This document shows positions 26,814-37,177 of a stretch of 56,299 nt of DNA, piece by piece. The notes beneath the pieces were generated by a model, which was given only the letters and a program-made list of their open reading frames with translations, was not told the origin of the DNA and did no database searches. The stretch lies in NCBI RefSeq assembly GCF_005405305.1, contig NZ_BJDU01000012.1, positions 1 to 56,299 of the forward strand. Direction: 5' to 3'. How positions within the stretch are numbered: the stretch's first letter is position 1; each line of letters opens with the position of its first letter. The stretch is from Companilactobacillus formosensis (lineage in GTDB: Bacteria; Bacillota; Bacilli; Lactobacillales; Lactobacillaceae). The position numbers and the translations under genes were made by a program.

Positions 26814-28049
26814 TTATTTTTTGTTACGACGCTTAAAAATTGGAGGAGTTGAATCATCATCGTCATCGCTTAAATCAATTGTCTCTGGCTTTTGGAAAAT
26901 TTCAAAATCGCCCTTTTCACTAGAAACATTATTATTCTTCGATGCATCACGATTAATATCCCAATCCGCTAAGGGATCATTGGATGGCTTAGCTTGAGGT
27001 TTAGGTTGTGCTTGTTCCTCAGATTTTTTATTATTGTCCAACGTAGCTCTTGGATTGTGCAATGGACGTCTAGTTGGTTCCTTCTTCTTGTCGCCACTTT
27101 CAACACCTGTAGCAATTACTGTTACTTTGACTTGGTCACCTAAAGTATCATCGATTGAAGTACCAAAGATTATATTAACATCTGATGTGGCTTGTTCGGA
27201 AACAATTTGCGCTGCATCTTGAGCTTCAAATAATGACAAGTCTGGACCACCAGTAATATTAAGAAGTACTTGTTTAGCACCATCGATTGAAACTTCAAGC
27301 AATGGTGAAGAAATAGCTTTCTTAGTAGCTTCAGTGATTCTATTTTCGCCATTAGCTGTACCGATACCCATCAAAGCAGAACCTTGATCAGACATAACTG
27401 TCTTAACGTCGGCAAAGTCCAAGTTAACAAAACCAGGTGATGTGATCAAATCAGAAATACTTTGAACACCTTGACGTAAAACATCATCAGCAACACTGAA
27501 GGCTTCATTCATTGGTGTCTTCTTATCAACAATTTCCAATAGTTTGCTGTTAGAAATCAAAACTAATGTATCAACATCTTTTTTCAATTCAGTAATTCCA
27601 TCAGCAGCAAAACGTGAACGTTTAGCACCTTCAAAGGCAAATGGACGTGTAACAACGCCAACTGTCAAAGCACCACTTTCTTTAGCAATATTGGCAACGA
27701 TAGGAGCGGCACCAGTACCAGTTCCACCACCCATTCCGGCAGTGACAAAAATCATATCTGCGCCTTCAAGAGCCTCTTTAATGGCTTCTTCACTTTCTTG
27801 AGCAGCTTTTTGTCCAACTTCAGGATTCGAACCAGCACCTAAACCTCTAGTCAATTTAGGTCCTAATTGAATTTTAGTTTCAGCATTTGAATTTTCTAGA
27901 GCTTGAACATCAGTATTAGCAGCGATGAATTGAACACCTTTGATATCTGCTTCAACCATTCGATTAACAGCATTTCCGCCGGCACCACCGACACCGATAA
28001 CTTTAATTATCGCTCCCTTGTTTTGGCTTGAGTCTAAAGTATATTCCAT
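26814..28049 (-). CDS. ftsZ: Cell-division protein FtsZ
   Basis: Tubulin-like GTPase that forms the Z-ring, 411 aa. GTP-binding GGAGGNAVN is near residue 21-29 and the tubulin signature GGGTGTG at 107-113. A variable linker is rich in Lys, Pro and Asn. The C-terminal conserved peptide [13 protein letters not shown] binds FtsA and SepF. The start is ATG 28049 (MEYTLDSSQ) with AGGAGG at the right spacing; an upstream in-frame ATG is not supported. That ribosome-binding site can fold on itself (separate entry). Confidence 0.97.
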   Translation of the reverse strand: MEYTLDSSQNKGAIIKVIGVGGAGGNAVNRMVEADIKGVQFIAANTDVQALENSNAETKIQLGPKLTRGLGAGSNPEVGQKAAQESEEAIKEALEGADMIFVTAGMGGGTGTGAAPIVANIAKESGALTVGVVTRPFAFEGAKRSRFAADGITELKKDVDTLVLISNSKLLEIVDKKTPMNEAFSVADDVLRQGVQSISDLITSPGFVNLDFADVKTVMSDQGSALMGIGTANGENRITEATKKAISSPLLEVSIDGAKQVLLNITGGPDLSLFEAQDAAQIVSEQATSDVNIIFGTSIDDTLGDQVKVTVIATGVESGDKKKEPTRRPLHNPRATLDNNKKSEEQAQPKPQAKPSNDPLADWDINRDASKNNNVSSEKGDFEIFQKPETIDLSDDDDDSTPPIFKRRNKK

Positions 28050-28051
28050 TA

Positions 28052-28064
28052 AGGAGTTCCTCCT
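28052..28064 (-). promoter_or_regulatory. Hairpin at the ftsZ ribosome-binding site
   Basis: The mRNA reads AGGAG-GAA-CTCCT, so the Shine-Dalgarno sequence pairs with bases directly before the start codon in a 5-bp stem with a triloop. It is short and may be transient; an effect on FtsZ synthesis is inference. Confidence 0.35.
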
Positions 28065-28088
28065 ACAAATCATTTAATTTATTATTTA

Positions 28089-29414
28089 TTAATCAAAAAA
28101 TCTACTCCAAAAGTCCTTGAATTTCGACGTCTTTTTCTCTTTTGGTTCCGGCGTCTCTTCTTCAGTTGGTTGGTCCTCTTGAGTCGTATCAACCGGTTGT
28201 TCTGGTTGTGGTTCTGGAACAGTCGGTTGAGGTCTACTGTTTGATACAGTAGCACCATTGACAACATTGTCAGCAATTACTCCAATGTCATTCAATCTAG
28301 AAGCATAAGTAACTAATCCCAATCCTAAAGAATAAGAAGGATAGCGCATACCCATTTGGGTAGGTACATAGCTTCTTACTTTAACATCAAATATCTTTCG
28401 AGCAAGATCTTCAATGTTAGGAGTTGCCGCTACACCACCAGTAAGTACGATACCACCCGGAAGTGATAGCGCTCCAGCCTCTTCTAGTGGTGCTTGCAAT
28501 CTCGTAAAGATTTGGTTCAATCTAGCTTCAATGATTTCAGCCAAATACTCTTCTGAAATCATGGTTGGTTCATTCTTACCAACCACTTCTACGTTAATGT
28601 TTTCTTCAGTTTCTGATTTATCAGCTGATGCATTACCGTAATAGAGTTTTAATTGGTTGGCATTCTCAACCGTTGTATTCAAGACGACAGAAATATCATG
28701 CGTTACATAATCTCCGCCTTCAAAATCTACAGTTGACAATTTCAAGTTGTGATCGTGCACGACTGAAGCGGTCGTTTGTCCAGCTCCCATGTCGATAATA
28801 ACAGCTCCAAAATCACTTTCGCCGTCATTTAGTACCACTTGACTCAATGCCATTGGAGAGATTACTTTATGAATAATATTTAGACCGGCCTTTTGAATGG
28901 CCTTTTTAGTATTATGTACGATTGTTTTTGGCGCTGTGTAAATGATTCCCGTCATTTCCAAACGAACGCCGATCATTCCTCGTGGATCACGTATATTAGT
29001 AAATCCATCAACGGAAAATTGTTTAGGTATTAGAGAAACTACTTCTCTTTCACTAGGTAAGTTTTGGACCATAGCGGCCAGCATTACTTGTCTGACATCA
29101 TTTTCATTAATTTCTTTTGATTGAGAACCAACTGCTATCATCCCTTGGCATTTCTCAATCTGTAACATGTTCGCCGATATACCGACTACAACGTTACGAA
29201 TAGTTATATTTGCTTGTGTTTCGGCCTTTTTGATAGCTTTTTTGATAGCACCTGCCGCTTTGTCTATATCGACTATAACGCCACGACTGACTCCTTCAGA
29301 ACGTTCACTGCCAACGCCTACGACACTTAATCTATCATCAGACGATTCAGCAACGACTACTTTTATTGAATTAGTACCAATATCTAGACCTACAAAGAAT
29401 TCAGAATTGTCCAT
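28089..29414 (-). CDS. ftsA: Cell-division protein FtsA
   Basis: Actin-like membrane anchor of the Z-ring, 441 aa. Actin-fold motifs are FVGLDIGTNSIKVVV, IDMGAGQTTASVV and GIVLTGGVA. The SHS2T domain follows the first motif. After a long Pro/Glu/Gln/Thr-rich linker the protein ends in a basic amphipathic helix (KFKDFWSRFFD), the membrane-targeting sequence. It lies 39 bp before the ftsZ start. Confidence 0.96.
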   Translation of the reverse strand: MDNSEFFVGLDIGTNSIKVVVAESSDDRLSVVGVGSERSEGVSRGVIVDIDKAAGAIKKAIKKAETQANITIRNVVVGISANMLQIEKCQGMIAVGSQSKEINENDVRQVMLAAMVQNLPSEREVVSLIPKQFSVDGFTNIRDPRGMIGVRLEMTGIIYTAPKTIVHNTKKAIQKAGLNIIHKVISPMALSQVVLNDGESDFGAVIIDMGAGQTTASVVHDHNLKLSTVDFEGGDYVTHDISVVLNTTVENANQLKLYYGNASADKSETEENINVEVVGKNEPTMISEEYLAEIIEARLNQIFTRLQAPLEEAGALSLPGGIVLTGGVAATPNIEDLARKIFDVKVRSYVPTQMGMRYPSYSLGLGLVTYASRLNDIGVIADNVVNGATVSNSRPQPTVPEPQPEQPVDTTQEDQPTEEETPEPKEKKTSKFKDFWSRFFD

Positions 29415-29489
29415 TAATCGTAGCAGCCTCCCTTACCTAGAAAAATCTATTCACTAAAAAATTTTAACACAAATATGATTATATTAAAC

Positions 29490-30191
29490 CTATTTCTTGT
29501 CTTTAAAGGGATAAGAATAGGCACCGATCTCTAAATCTATAACGCCTTTTTTCTTCATCTGCGCAGCCATTCCCGGATAATATTTCAACTTCGACTGAAC
29601 AGTTCTCATATCAGCTATTACTTTATTGCCATCATTCATGTCGATTTTAATGCGATATGGATTCAGCTTTGTCGGAGCGTTACGAATTTCAGAAATGTTA
29701 GTTTGAATGTTTTTAGCCAATTTAGCATAAATATTGGAAATTTGTTTCAATCTTTTATGACTAAAATTACTATAAATTGGATAACTTCCAATCGGTGAAT
29801 TGAGTTTTTGATCAATTATCTGGCCATTATTAATGATCCGATAATAACCACCGTTTTTGGCAATAAATCCAAGCGTTGGACGTTCCTTGACCGTAATCGT
29901 TAAATCACGCAAATTACGAGTACGAAATGAAATAGATTCAATCGATGGCAACTTTTTTTCTGTTTCTTTTGATATCGAACCATGGTGCAACAAAACATTG
30001 AACAAAGTAGAATGATCGTCAATCTTAGTAGCATCGATAACTTGTTGTGCTCCCAAATCATTGACGCCTTTGACATTGATATTCCTAACTTTACTCAATG
30101 GCGAACCAAAATAAGCAATCAAAACTATGAAAAAAACTAGTACGATGATTAAACTATTCTTACTTACTTTGATTTTTATCTTTTTCAACAC
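29490..30191 (-). CDS. ftsQ: Cell-division protein FtsQ/DivIB
   Basis: Bitopic division protein, 233 aa: a short cytoplasmic N-terminus (KIKIKVSK), a membrane segment at about 12-32 and an extracellular POTRA domain from about residue 33 (VRNINVKGVNDLGAQQV), followed by the FtsQ beta domain. It is shorter than many DivIB proteins and lacks a long cytoplasmic arm. The start is GTG 30191 (or the next codon, TTG) after GAGG. The 75-bp gap to ftsA contains TATAAT and TAAAAT boxes, so ftsA-ftsZ may have an extra promoter. Confidence 0.88.
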   Translation of the reverse strand: MLKKIKIKVSKNSLIIVLVFFIVLIAYFGSPLSKVRNINVKGVNDLGAQQVIDATKIDDHSTLFNVLLHHGSISKETEKKLPSIESISFRTRNLRDLTITVKERPTLGFIAKNGGYYRIINNGQIIDQKLNSPIGSYPIYSNFSHKRLKQISNIYAKLAKNIQTNISEIRNAPTKLNPYRIKIDMNDGNKVIADMRTVQSKLKYYPGMAAQMKKKGVIDLEIGAYSYPFKDKK

Positions 30192-30205
30192 CTAATCCTC
30201 AAATC

Positions 30206-31315
30206 TTACTTATTTACTAAGTCGACCAAAACCTTGATCAAGCGATCAGTTGCATCGGGCACGCCAATTTTTTTAGAATTGACTGACATTTTTTGTTGCA
30301 GCTCAGCATCACCCATAATTTGATTGATTTCCTTAAACAAACTATCAGAGTTCAAATCTTTCTCAGCAATCATAACGGCAGCATCGACTTTAGCAACTGA
30401 AAGTGCATTTTTTGTTTGATGATCATGAGTTACGTAAGGACTTGGAATGAAAATTGCCGGAATTCCAAGTGCCGTTATCTCCGCAATACTAGTAGCACCA
30501 CTACGACCAACAATCAATTTAATATCAGGTAAAATTTCTGGCATATTATCAATATATGGTAATACCGAAATATTTGCACTCTTAAGGTACTTATCATCGA
30601 TTAGTTTAACAACATTATCATAATGTACTCGACCAGTTACGAACAATACTTGGTAATCACTTTCAACAAATTTAGACATTGTTTCGATCACAGCTTGATT
30701 GATGGGCTTAGCACCTCTAGAACCTCCAAAAATCATGACCGTATCTTTATCTGGTTCTAAACCAAATTCTTTCAAACGATCATTTTTTTGAATGTTAACC
30801 ACTTCTTGAGCTCGAGGATTACCAGTGAAAACAATCTTTCTTTTTTCATTGAATTGGTCTGCTGCTTCAGTAAAAGCAATCGCAATCTTATCAACGAATT
30901 TGGCTAAAAACTTATTGGTAACGCCGGCAATTGTATTTTGCTCATGAATCACGGTTGGTATGTGCATCGTGTGAGCTGCGTATACGATAGCACTTGAGAC
31001 ATAGCCACCAGTTCCAATAACGATATCTGGCTTAAATTCTTTGATGATCTTACGGGATTTACGAATACTTGATAAGAATAATTGAACAGTTTTCAAGTTT
31101 TCCAAACTCAATTTACGTCTAAACCCTTGAATTTCAATTGTCTTAAAAGCAATGCCAGCATTCTTCACAATCTTGCTTTCTAGGCCTTTTTCTGTCCCAA
31201 CGTATAAAACATCCTCAATCATGTCACGTTCTTTTAAACGTTTAATTAAGGCCATTGCGGGATAAATATGTCCTCCGGTACCACCACCGGAAACAATTAT
31301 GCGCATTTTAGTCAT
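30206..31315 (-). CDS. murG: UDP-GlcNAc:lipid I N-acetylglucosaminyltransferase MurG
   Basis: Makes lipid II at the inner face of the membrane, 369 aa. N-terminal SGGGTGGHIYPA, GTGGYVSS, FGGSRGAKPIN and GRSGATSIAE near the donor site are all conserved. The start ATG overlaps the end of murD by 8 bp, with GGGAG upstream. GT-B fold, peripheral membrane protein. Confidence 0.96.
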   Translation of the reverse strand: MTKMRIIVSGGGTGGHIYPAMALIKRLKERDMIEDVLYVGTEKGLESKIVKNAGIAFKTIEIQGFRRKLSLENLKTVQLFLSSIRKSRKIIKEFKPDIVIGTGGYVSSAIVYAAHTMHIPTVIHEQNTIAGVTNKFLAKFVDKIAIAFTEAADQFNEKRKIVFTGNPRAQEVVNIQKNDRLKEFGLEPDKDTVMIFGGSRGAKPINQAVIETMSKFVESDYQVLFVTGRVHYDNVVKLIDDKYLKSANISVLPYIDNMPEILPDIKLIVGRSGATSIAEITALGIPAIFIPSPYVTHDHQTKNALSVAKVDAAVMIAEKDLNSDSLFKEINQIMGDAELQQKMSVNSKKIGVPDATDRLIKVLVDLVNK

Positions 31316-32684
31316 GATTAATTTCTCCCTTTAAAGTTTCGACCTCTTGAATAAATTGGTCACCACGTTCTTCAAAGGTGTGGAATTGATCCCAACTAGC
31401 TGCAGCTGGCGAAAGCAAAATAACATCTTCTGGATCACTTTGCTTGTATGCTTCAGGAACTGCTTCAGTCAAATTATCAACTTTAACAATGTTACTTACA
31501 TCAGCCTTTTGAGCTGATTCAATCACCTTATCTGCTGTTTGACCATAAACTACTAAATTATTAACTTTTCCCTTCAAGGCAGGAATAAGTTCGTCAAATC
31601 CGTTTCCGCGATCCAAGCCACCAGCAATCAAAGTAATTGGCTGTTTGAAAGCTGTTAGAGCTACGATCGTTGCTTCCACATTAGTGGCTTTGGAATCATT
31701 ATAAAATTTATGTCCACCAAAGGTATCAACGTATTGGATGCGGTGTTTAACACCCTTGAATGAAGATAAAACGTCAATAATATCAGCATTACTTACATCG
31801 AACAATTTAGCTACGCTGATAGCTGCCAAGGCATTTTGAACGTTATGCTCACCAGGAATTTTGATTTCGTCAATGTTCATAACAGCCTCGCCATTGCAAT
31901 AAATGACATCATCCTTTACAAAAGCACCTTGATCTAACGTCTGGTTATCAGAAAATGGCAAGATTTGGGCCTTTGATTGTTTTGCTAAGCCTCGCCATTC
32001 TTCAGTATTGTAATTAACTACGAAGTAATCATTCTCAGTCTGGTTCTTAGTAATATGCATCTTAGCTTTGATGTAATTTGCACGAGTTTTGTGGAAATCT
32101 AGGTGAGTTGAATAAATATTATTTAAAACTGCTACATGTGGATGTAATTCAATTGTACCTTGCAATTGAAAACTAGAAAGTTCAGTTACAACGACATCTT
32201 TGGCAGTTGCTTTTTGAATAACATCAGAAATAGGAATACCAATATTTCCAGCATAATAAGAATTCTCGAACTTTGGTGAATGCTTGAGCATCAATTGAAT
32301 CAAAGTCGTTACTGTAGTTTTACCGTTTGTTCCCGTAACACCAACCATTGTGGCATCACTAAAACTATAAGCAATTTCCGGTTCAGTAATAACTGGGATC
32401 ATCAATTCCTCGGCTTTTTGAATCAACTCGTTAGAATAGAAAATTCCTGGATTTTTAACTAAATAATCAAATGAATCATCAATCAAATCAGCACTGTTAG
32501 TTCCAGTGATAACTTTAAATCCTTCATCGATCAAAGCTTGAGCTTCAGTGTTACCTTCAAGGGGATTAGAATCGACAACGGTAACATCAGAACCCATTTT
32601 TTTTAATAATTTGGCTACGGCATAACCACTCTTGGCTAAACCTAATACTAAGATTTTTTTATTTGAATAATTACTCTTCTTCAT
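31308..32684 (-). CDS. murD: UDP-N-acetylmuramoyl-L-alanine:D-glutamate ligase
   Basis: Cytoplasmic Mur ligase adding D-Glu to UDP-MurNAc-Ala, 458 aa. The ATP-binding loop is GVTGTNGKTTVTTL. Further ligase motifs are ELSSFQLQ, NIYSTHLDFH, PGEHNVQNALAAI and FYNDSKATN, the last with the carboxylated-lysine region nearby. It sits 16 bp after mraY. The other Mur ligases (murC, murE, murF) are not in this cluster, as is common in lactobacilli. Confidence 0.96.
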   Translation of the reverse strand: MKKSNYSNKKILVLGLAKSGYAVAKLLKKMGSDVTVVDSNPLEGNTEAQALIDEGFKVITGTNSADLIDDSFDYLVKNPGIFYSNELIQKAEELMIPVITEPEIAYSFSDATMVGVTGTNGKTTVTTLIQLMLKHSPKFENSYYAGNIGIPISDVIQKATAKDVVVTELSSFQLQGTIELHPHVAVLNNIYSTHLDFHKTRANYIKAKMHITKNQTENDYFVVNYNTEEWRGLAKQSKAQILPFSDNQTLDQGAFVKDDVIYCNGEAVMNIDEIKIPGEHNVQNALAAISVAKLFDVSNADIIDVLSSFKGVKHRIQYVDTFGGHKFYNDSKATNVEATIVALTAFKQPITLIAGGLDRGNGFDELIPALKGKVNNLVVYGQTADKVIESAQKADVSNIVKVDNLTEAVPEAYKQSDPEDVILLSPAAASWDQFHTFEERGDQFIQEVETLKGEINHD

Positions 32685-32700
32685 TGCTTAAACTACTTCC

Positions 32701-33666
32701 CTATACGAATAAAATTAAATAAATTGCAGAACAGATTGCTCCAAAGATCCAAAAGATAATGTCAATTTTCCATTCACTCCAACCCATCATTTCAAAATGG
32801 TGGTGAATTGGTGTCATCTTGAAAATACGACGATGGAATACTTTGAATGAAAAGACTTGCAACATAACACTAGCTGTTTCGATTACATAAACCAAACCAA
32901 TCAACAATAGTGACCAGTAACGACCTAATAAAATTGAAATAGCTGCTAATCCAGCACCAAGAGCCAATGAACCAACATCGCCCATAAAAATCTTGGCTGG
33001 CTTGTGGTTGTACAACAAGAATGCCAATAAAGCACCAACTACTGAGAAACAGACGATAGCTAAATCAGGCTTATTTTGGTTCAAAGAAATAATTCCGTAA
33101 GTGAAGTAAGAAATTGTTCCTAAACCACCTAATAAACCATCCAACCCATCAGTCAAGTTAGTAGCATTTGAAAAACCAACCAACCAAAAAATCGTGAATA
33201 AAACGAAAATCACTACTGAATCGATCGACAAGATTCCAGGAATAGTGAAGTTCATTGGCAATTGATCGTCGTTATAAACGTACAAGAAAATAATTCCAAC
33301 GATTACTTGTAACAATGCTTTTTGCCAAGCACGTAAGCCTAGGTTTCTCTTCTTGAAAACTTTAATGAAATCATCGATGAAACCAATACATCCGTACAAC
33401 ACGATAACAAAGGTCGTAATCAACAATGAACGATCTAATTGACCTTGCCAAAGTCCGACCCAAATATTTGTGATCAAAGTAGCTAAAATTACTAACAGAC
33501 CACCCATTGTTGGCGTTCCGGATTTTTTGGCGTGCCACTTTGGACCTTCTTCACGAATCGACTGTCCTTCCTTATGTCTAATTAGATAACCAATTAAAAA
33601 TGGCATCAAAATTGCAACGATAGCAAACGAGCTAACTATATCGAAAATAATATGACTAATTTCCAT
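32701..33666 (-). CDS. mraY: Phospho-N-acetylmuramoyl-pentapeptide transferase MraY
   Basis: Polytopic membrane enzyme that makes lipid I, 321 aa with about ten membrane segments. Conserved cytoplasmic motifs are GTPTMGG, IGFIDDFIKV (catalytic aspartates), SNATNLTDGLDGL, FMGDVGSLALG and MTPIHHHFE. AAGGGG precedes the ATG. It follows the PBP gene by 14 bp. Confidence 0.97.
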   Translation of the reverse strand: MEISHIIFDIVSSFAIVAILMPFLIGYLIRHKEGQSIREEGPKWHAKKSGTPTMGGLLVILATLITNIWVGLWQGQLDRSLLITTFVIVLYGCIGFIDDFIKVFKKRNLGLRAWQKALLQVIVGIIFLYVYNDDQLPMNFTIPGILSIDSVVIFVLFTIFWLVGFSNATNLTDGLDGLLGGLGTISYFTYGIISLNQNKPDLAIVCFSVVGALLAFLLYNHKPAKIFMGDVGSLALGAGLAAISILLGRYWSLLLIGLVYVIETASVMLQVFSFKVFHRRIFKMTPIHHHFEMMGWSEWKIDIIFWIFGAICSAIYLILFV

Positions 33667-33680
33667 GAAAATCCCCTTAA

Positions 33681-35849
33681 TTATTTATTTTTCAATGTGA
33701 TTATAATTTTACCACTGTCATTTATCACATGACCAGCCTCAACTGACTGTTTGACGACGTATCCATCACCTTTTGTCGTAACTTGTTTACCAGTTATTTC
33801 AGCAAACTTCAAAACGTCGTTTTTTGACCAACCTGTTAAATCTGGCATCGTCATTGCCCCATTAGTTAATAGGACCATTCTTTGCCCTGGCATCACTTTT
33901 TGACCACTATCAGGTAATTGTTGAACTACTTTATCACCCGTACCAATTACACCTGATTGTAATCCTAAATCTTTGATCTTACTCAACGCTGAGTTCGTCG
34001 ACTTATCCAAAAGACTAGGTACATTCACGTACTGACTACCCGCTTCAACAGAATCAGTCTGAGATTTTCCTTGGCTAACTAAACGTTTAACTAATGGATT
34101 AAAGACCTCAGATAAAATCTTCTCAGCAGATTCCGTCATCTTTTGGGGCTGTTTCATTGTGACATAAACAATGTAATTAGGATCATTGTATGGAATCATC
34201 CCCGCAACGGAGAAAATATAATTATTTGAACCTGTCAAATAACCACCACTTGGCGAGGCAATTTGAGCAGTACCGGTTTTTACACCAACTTTAACTCCAG
34301 GTACATTATAAACTATCCCTGTACCATAACTCTTCGTTACGACTTGACGCATAGCTTTTTGAACTTTTTTAGCAGTGCTAGCTTTGATTGGTTGGCCAAC
34401 TACTTCACGTTTAAATTTCTTAGTTGTTTTACCTGTGTCGGCATCAACGATTTTTTTGATAATTTGTGGCTTGATCATTTTACCGCCATTAGCAATAGCC
34501 GAAAAAGCTTGCAACATTTGCATAGTATTAACGTTGACACTTTGACCGAACGAAGTCATAGCTTGGTCACTCGTGTGCTCATAAGAAATACTACCCGAAA
34601 CCTCACCAGGCAAATCTACCCCGGTTTTTTGGCCGATATGGAATTTCTTCATGTAGTTCATCCAAGTTTGTGAACCCATTTCTTGTTCCAATTTAACCAT
34701 TCCAACGTTAGATGATCTCGTAAAAGCTTCAGAAAGAGGAATATAACCCCAACCGGCAGTATTCCAATCACCAATCGTTCGACCACCGACTTCAACCGTA
34801 CCTGATTGATAAAGTTGATTAGGATCGTAATTTCCGGAATCGATCGAAGCTGATAAAGTCAAAATCTTCATTACTGAACCCGGTTCAAATTGGTCTTCAA
34901 CCAACGTATCACGCCAACTATTGCTGAGTCCCTTACCGGTCGTCGGATTAAAGGTTGGGCGTTGTGTGGCCGCTTCAATCGCACCAGTTTTAGCATTCAT
35001 TACTAAAATCTGTAAATTTTTTGGTTCATACTTCTCTTCAACGGTCTGCGCTAAAATTTCGGCATACTGTTGAATTTTACTGTTCAAGGTTAAGTAAACA
35101 TTAGAACCATCAGAAGACTTCTTTTCTATCATCTGTGATCCAGGTAATTCATTGCCATTTTTGTCAACTTTAGTGATTTGTTTACCATTTTTTCCAGATA
35201 ACACTTTATTGAAATACTTTTCAATTCCCATCACACCACTGATATTACTATTTTTATCATTGGCATCATCGGCCTTGGTAATACCGACTAAGTTTGTCGC
35301 AAAGACACCATTAGGATAAGATCTTGAAGGCAATTCAATAAAATGGATTCCAGGTAAATTTTTGGACGTGATCTTACGCTTTATTTCAATCGACAAACCA
35401 CGACCTGATGGACCAAACTCGACTTGATACTGTTTTTTACTAGCAGGTGTTAAATATTTTTTGATCTGTTTCTTTGATAAAGACAGATATTTACTCAAAA
35501 CTTGAGCCGTTTTATCTTTATCAACCACATAGTCAGCCTTGCCATTAGCCGTTTTCGACTTATGATCCACAATTGCATAAATATTGTAAATAGTTGAATC
35601 TCCCGCAATCATATCCCCGTTAACATCTAGGATATCACCACGCTTGGCATTGACTTTTGTTACTCGCTCGTATTTTTGTTTCGTCTTTTGTTCCAAATTA
35701 ACGCCGTCATATTGCTTACTCATTGAGATATAAGCGAATCTTTGGATAAAAAGGATAAAAGAAAAGGCAGTCGCAATCAAAATTACTATCCCAACAATAT
35801 AATGATTGCGTCTTGCCTTATTTTTAAATAATTTTCTGAACTTACTCAT
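33681..35849 (-). CDS. pbpB: PASTA-containing class B penicillin-binding protein (PBP2x/FtsI type)
   Basis: Septal transpeptidase, 722 aa. It has an N-terminal membrane anchor (about 15-37) and a PBP dimerisation domain. In the transpeptidase domain, catalytic Ser of SVMK is near residue 324, SSN near 380 and KTG near 523. Two C-terminal PASTA domains follow from about residue 608. PASTA copies bind muropeptide or mediate septal targeting in relatives. The gene overlaps ftsL by 4 bp. No ftsW gene is found in the cluster, so the partner glycosyltransferase must be elsewhere. Confidence 0.95.
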   Translation of the reverse strand: MSKFRKLFKNKARRNHYIVGIVILIATAFSFILFIQRFAYISMSKQYDGVNLEQKTKQKYERVTKVNAKRGDILDVNGDMIAGDSTIYNIYAIVDHKSKTANGKADYVVDKDKTAQVLSKYLSLSKKQIKKYLTPASKKQYQVEFGPSGRGLSIEIKRKITSKNLPGIHFIELPSRSYPNGVFATNLVGITKADDANDKNSNISGVMGIEKYFNKVLSGKNGKQITKVDKNGNELPGSQMIEKKSSDGSNVYLTLNSKIQQYAEILAQTVEEKYEPKNLQILVMNAKTGAIEAATQRPTFNPTTGKGLSNSWRDTLVEDQFEPGSVMKILTLSASIDSGNYDPNQLYQSGTVEVGGRTIGDWNTAGWGYIPLSEAFTRSSNVGMVKLEQEMGSQTWMNYMKKFHIGQKTGVDLPGEVSGSISYEHTSDQAMTSFGQSVNVNTMQMLQAFSAIANGGKMIKPQIIKKIVDADTGKTTKKFKREVVGQPIKASTAKKVQKAMRQVVTKSYGTGIVYNVPGVKVGVKTGTAQIASPSGGYLTGSNNYIFSVAGMIPYNDPNYIVYVTMKQPQKMTESAEKILSEVFNPLVKRLVSQGKSQTDSVEAGSQYVNVPSLLDKSTNSALSKIKDLGLQSGVIGTGDKVVQQLPDSGQKVMPGQRMVLLTNGAMTMPDLTGWSKNDVLKFAEITGKQVTTKGDGYVVKQSVEAGHVINDSGKIIITLKNK

Positions 35850-36211
35850 TTTGAAATATTCCTTACATTGTTGTCACTCATTTTCAAATTATGCTTCTTT
35901 GCAAACGAAGAAAAGCGATCAAAACTAGTTAATTCAGAAATCTCTTGTCTTAAATTAACGTTACTGGTATTTGTTTTTGTAATCTGTGTAGTCAGACTAT
36001 CTAATTTATTTTGAGAAGAAGTCATTGAAACCTTAATACTGACCAAAGTAACCATTAAGCCCAAGGTCAATAAAGCTAATGTCACGATTGAGAAAATCTC
36101 AAACTTCGACAAAGCAACACTAGAAGTTTTGGGAGCAGACTGAACCTGCTCTTGTGGTTGTTGTTCAACTTGATATTCTTGTAAGTTTCTGGCAGTACTT
36201 TCTTCTCTCAT
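35846..36211 (-). CDS. ftsL: Cell-division protein FtsL
   Basis: Small bitopic protein, 121 aa: a Gln-rich cytoplasmic part, a membrane segment around 36-58 and an extracellular coiled coil (LDSLTTQITKTNTSNVNLRQ) ending in a short domain. The identity rests on this layout and its fixed place between rsmH and the PBP gene; FtsL sequences diverge strongly. It forms a complex with FtsQ and FtsB/DivIC. Confidence 0.88.
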   Translation of the reverse strand: MREESTARNLQEYQVEQQPQEQVQSAPKTSSVALSKFEIFSIVTLALLTLGLMVTLVSIKVSMTSSQNKLDSLTTQITKTNTSNVNLRQEISELTSFDRFSSFAKKHNLKMSDNNVRNISK

Positions 36212-36226
36212 ATTATTATTTCTCCA

Positions 36227-37177
36227 TTATATCTTTTCAACGACACGTAATTTCGCACTATGAGCCCGATTGTTTTCAGACAATTCTTCTTCATTAGGCA
36301 AGATTGGTTTCCTAGTGATCTGTTTCAAGACAGGCTTGATATCATCAGGAATGACAGGAAGTCCCCTTGGTAAATCAACATGGGAATTGTTTTTAAAAAT
36401 ATGTTTTACAATTCGGTCTTCTTTGGATTGAAAAGTTATAACGCTTATTCTGCCTTTTGGTGCTAACAAATCTATGGCTTGTTCAAGAGATCTCTCTAAA
36501 GAACCCAATTCATCATTAACAGCAATTCTAATCGCTTGAAAAACACGTTTAGCCGGATGACCACCAGTTCTTCTAGCTGCTGCAGGAATAGCATTCTTAA
36601 TAATATCTGCTAATTCCAAGGTAGAAGTAATACGATGATCATCTCTAGTACGTTCAATGGCACGAGCAATTTGTTTAGCAAATTTTTCATCACTATATTT
36701 ATAGAAAATACTTACTAATTCATTAAATGACCAGTCATTAACGATTTTTTCAGCATCAAGATCTTGTCTCTGATCCATCCGCATATCTAAACGGGCTTCT
36801 TTTTTATAGCTAAAGCCTCTTTGGGCATCATCAAATTGAGGAGACGAAACTCCTAAATCATAAACAATGCCGTCAACCTTCTCTATTCCAAGTTCGTTCA
36901 AACGTTCTTGCATATTTTCAAAATTATCACGTATTAGAGTTAGTGAATTATCACCAATAATGTTTGGATCATTTTGAATATTCTCACCGACCTCAATGGC
37001 AGCTTCATCACGATCAAAAACATAAAGATGACTATTGTGTACGCGACTCAATAATTCTTTAGTGTGTCCTCCACGACCAAAGGTTGCGTCAACGTAAATA
37101 CCATTATCGTGTGGATTTATTTCATCAATAGTTTCTTTTAAAAGTACTGTTTTATGTTTATATACATTAGAAGTCAA
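36227..37177 (-). CDS. rsmH: 16S rRNA (cytosine-1402-N4)-methyltransferase RsmH
   Basis: SAM-dependent methyltransferase (MraW), 316 aa. The SAM site [14 protein letters not shown] is near residue 29, and [21 protein letters not shown] and [16 protein letters not shown] are diagnostic. The start appears to be TTG 37177, which overlaps the end of mraZ by 11 bp. The nearest Shine-Dalgarno (GGAG) is 13 nt away, so translation is probably coupled to mraZ. Confidence 0.95.
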   Translation of the reverse strand: MTSNVYKHKTVLLKETIDEINPHDNGIYVDATFGRGGHTKELLSRVHNSHLYVFDRDEAAIEVGENIQNDPNIIGDNSLTLIRDNFENMQERLNELGIEKVDGIVYDLGVSSPQFDDAQRGFSYKKEARLDMRMDQRQDLDAEKIVNDWSFNELVSIFYKYSDEKFAKQIARAIERTRDDHRITSTLELADIIKNAIPAAARRTGGHPAKRVFQAIRIAVNDELGSLERSLEQAIDLLAPKGRISVITFQSKEDRIVKHIFKNNSHVDLPRGLPVIPDDIKPVLKQITRKPILPNEEELSENNRAHSAKLRVVEKI

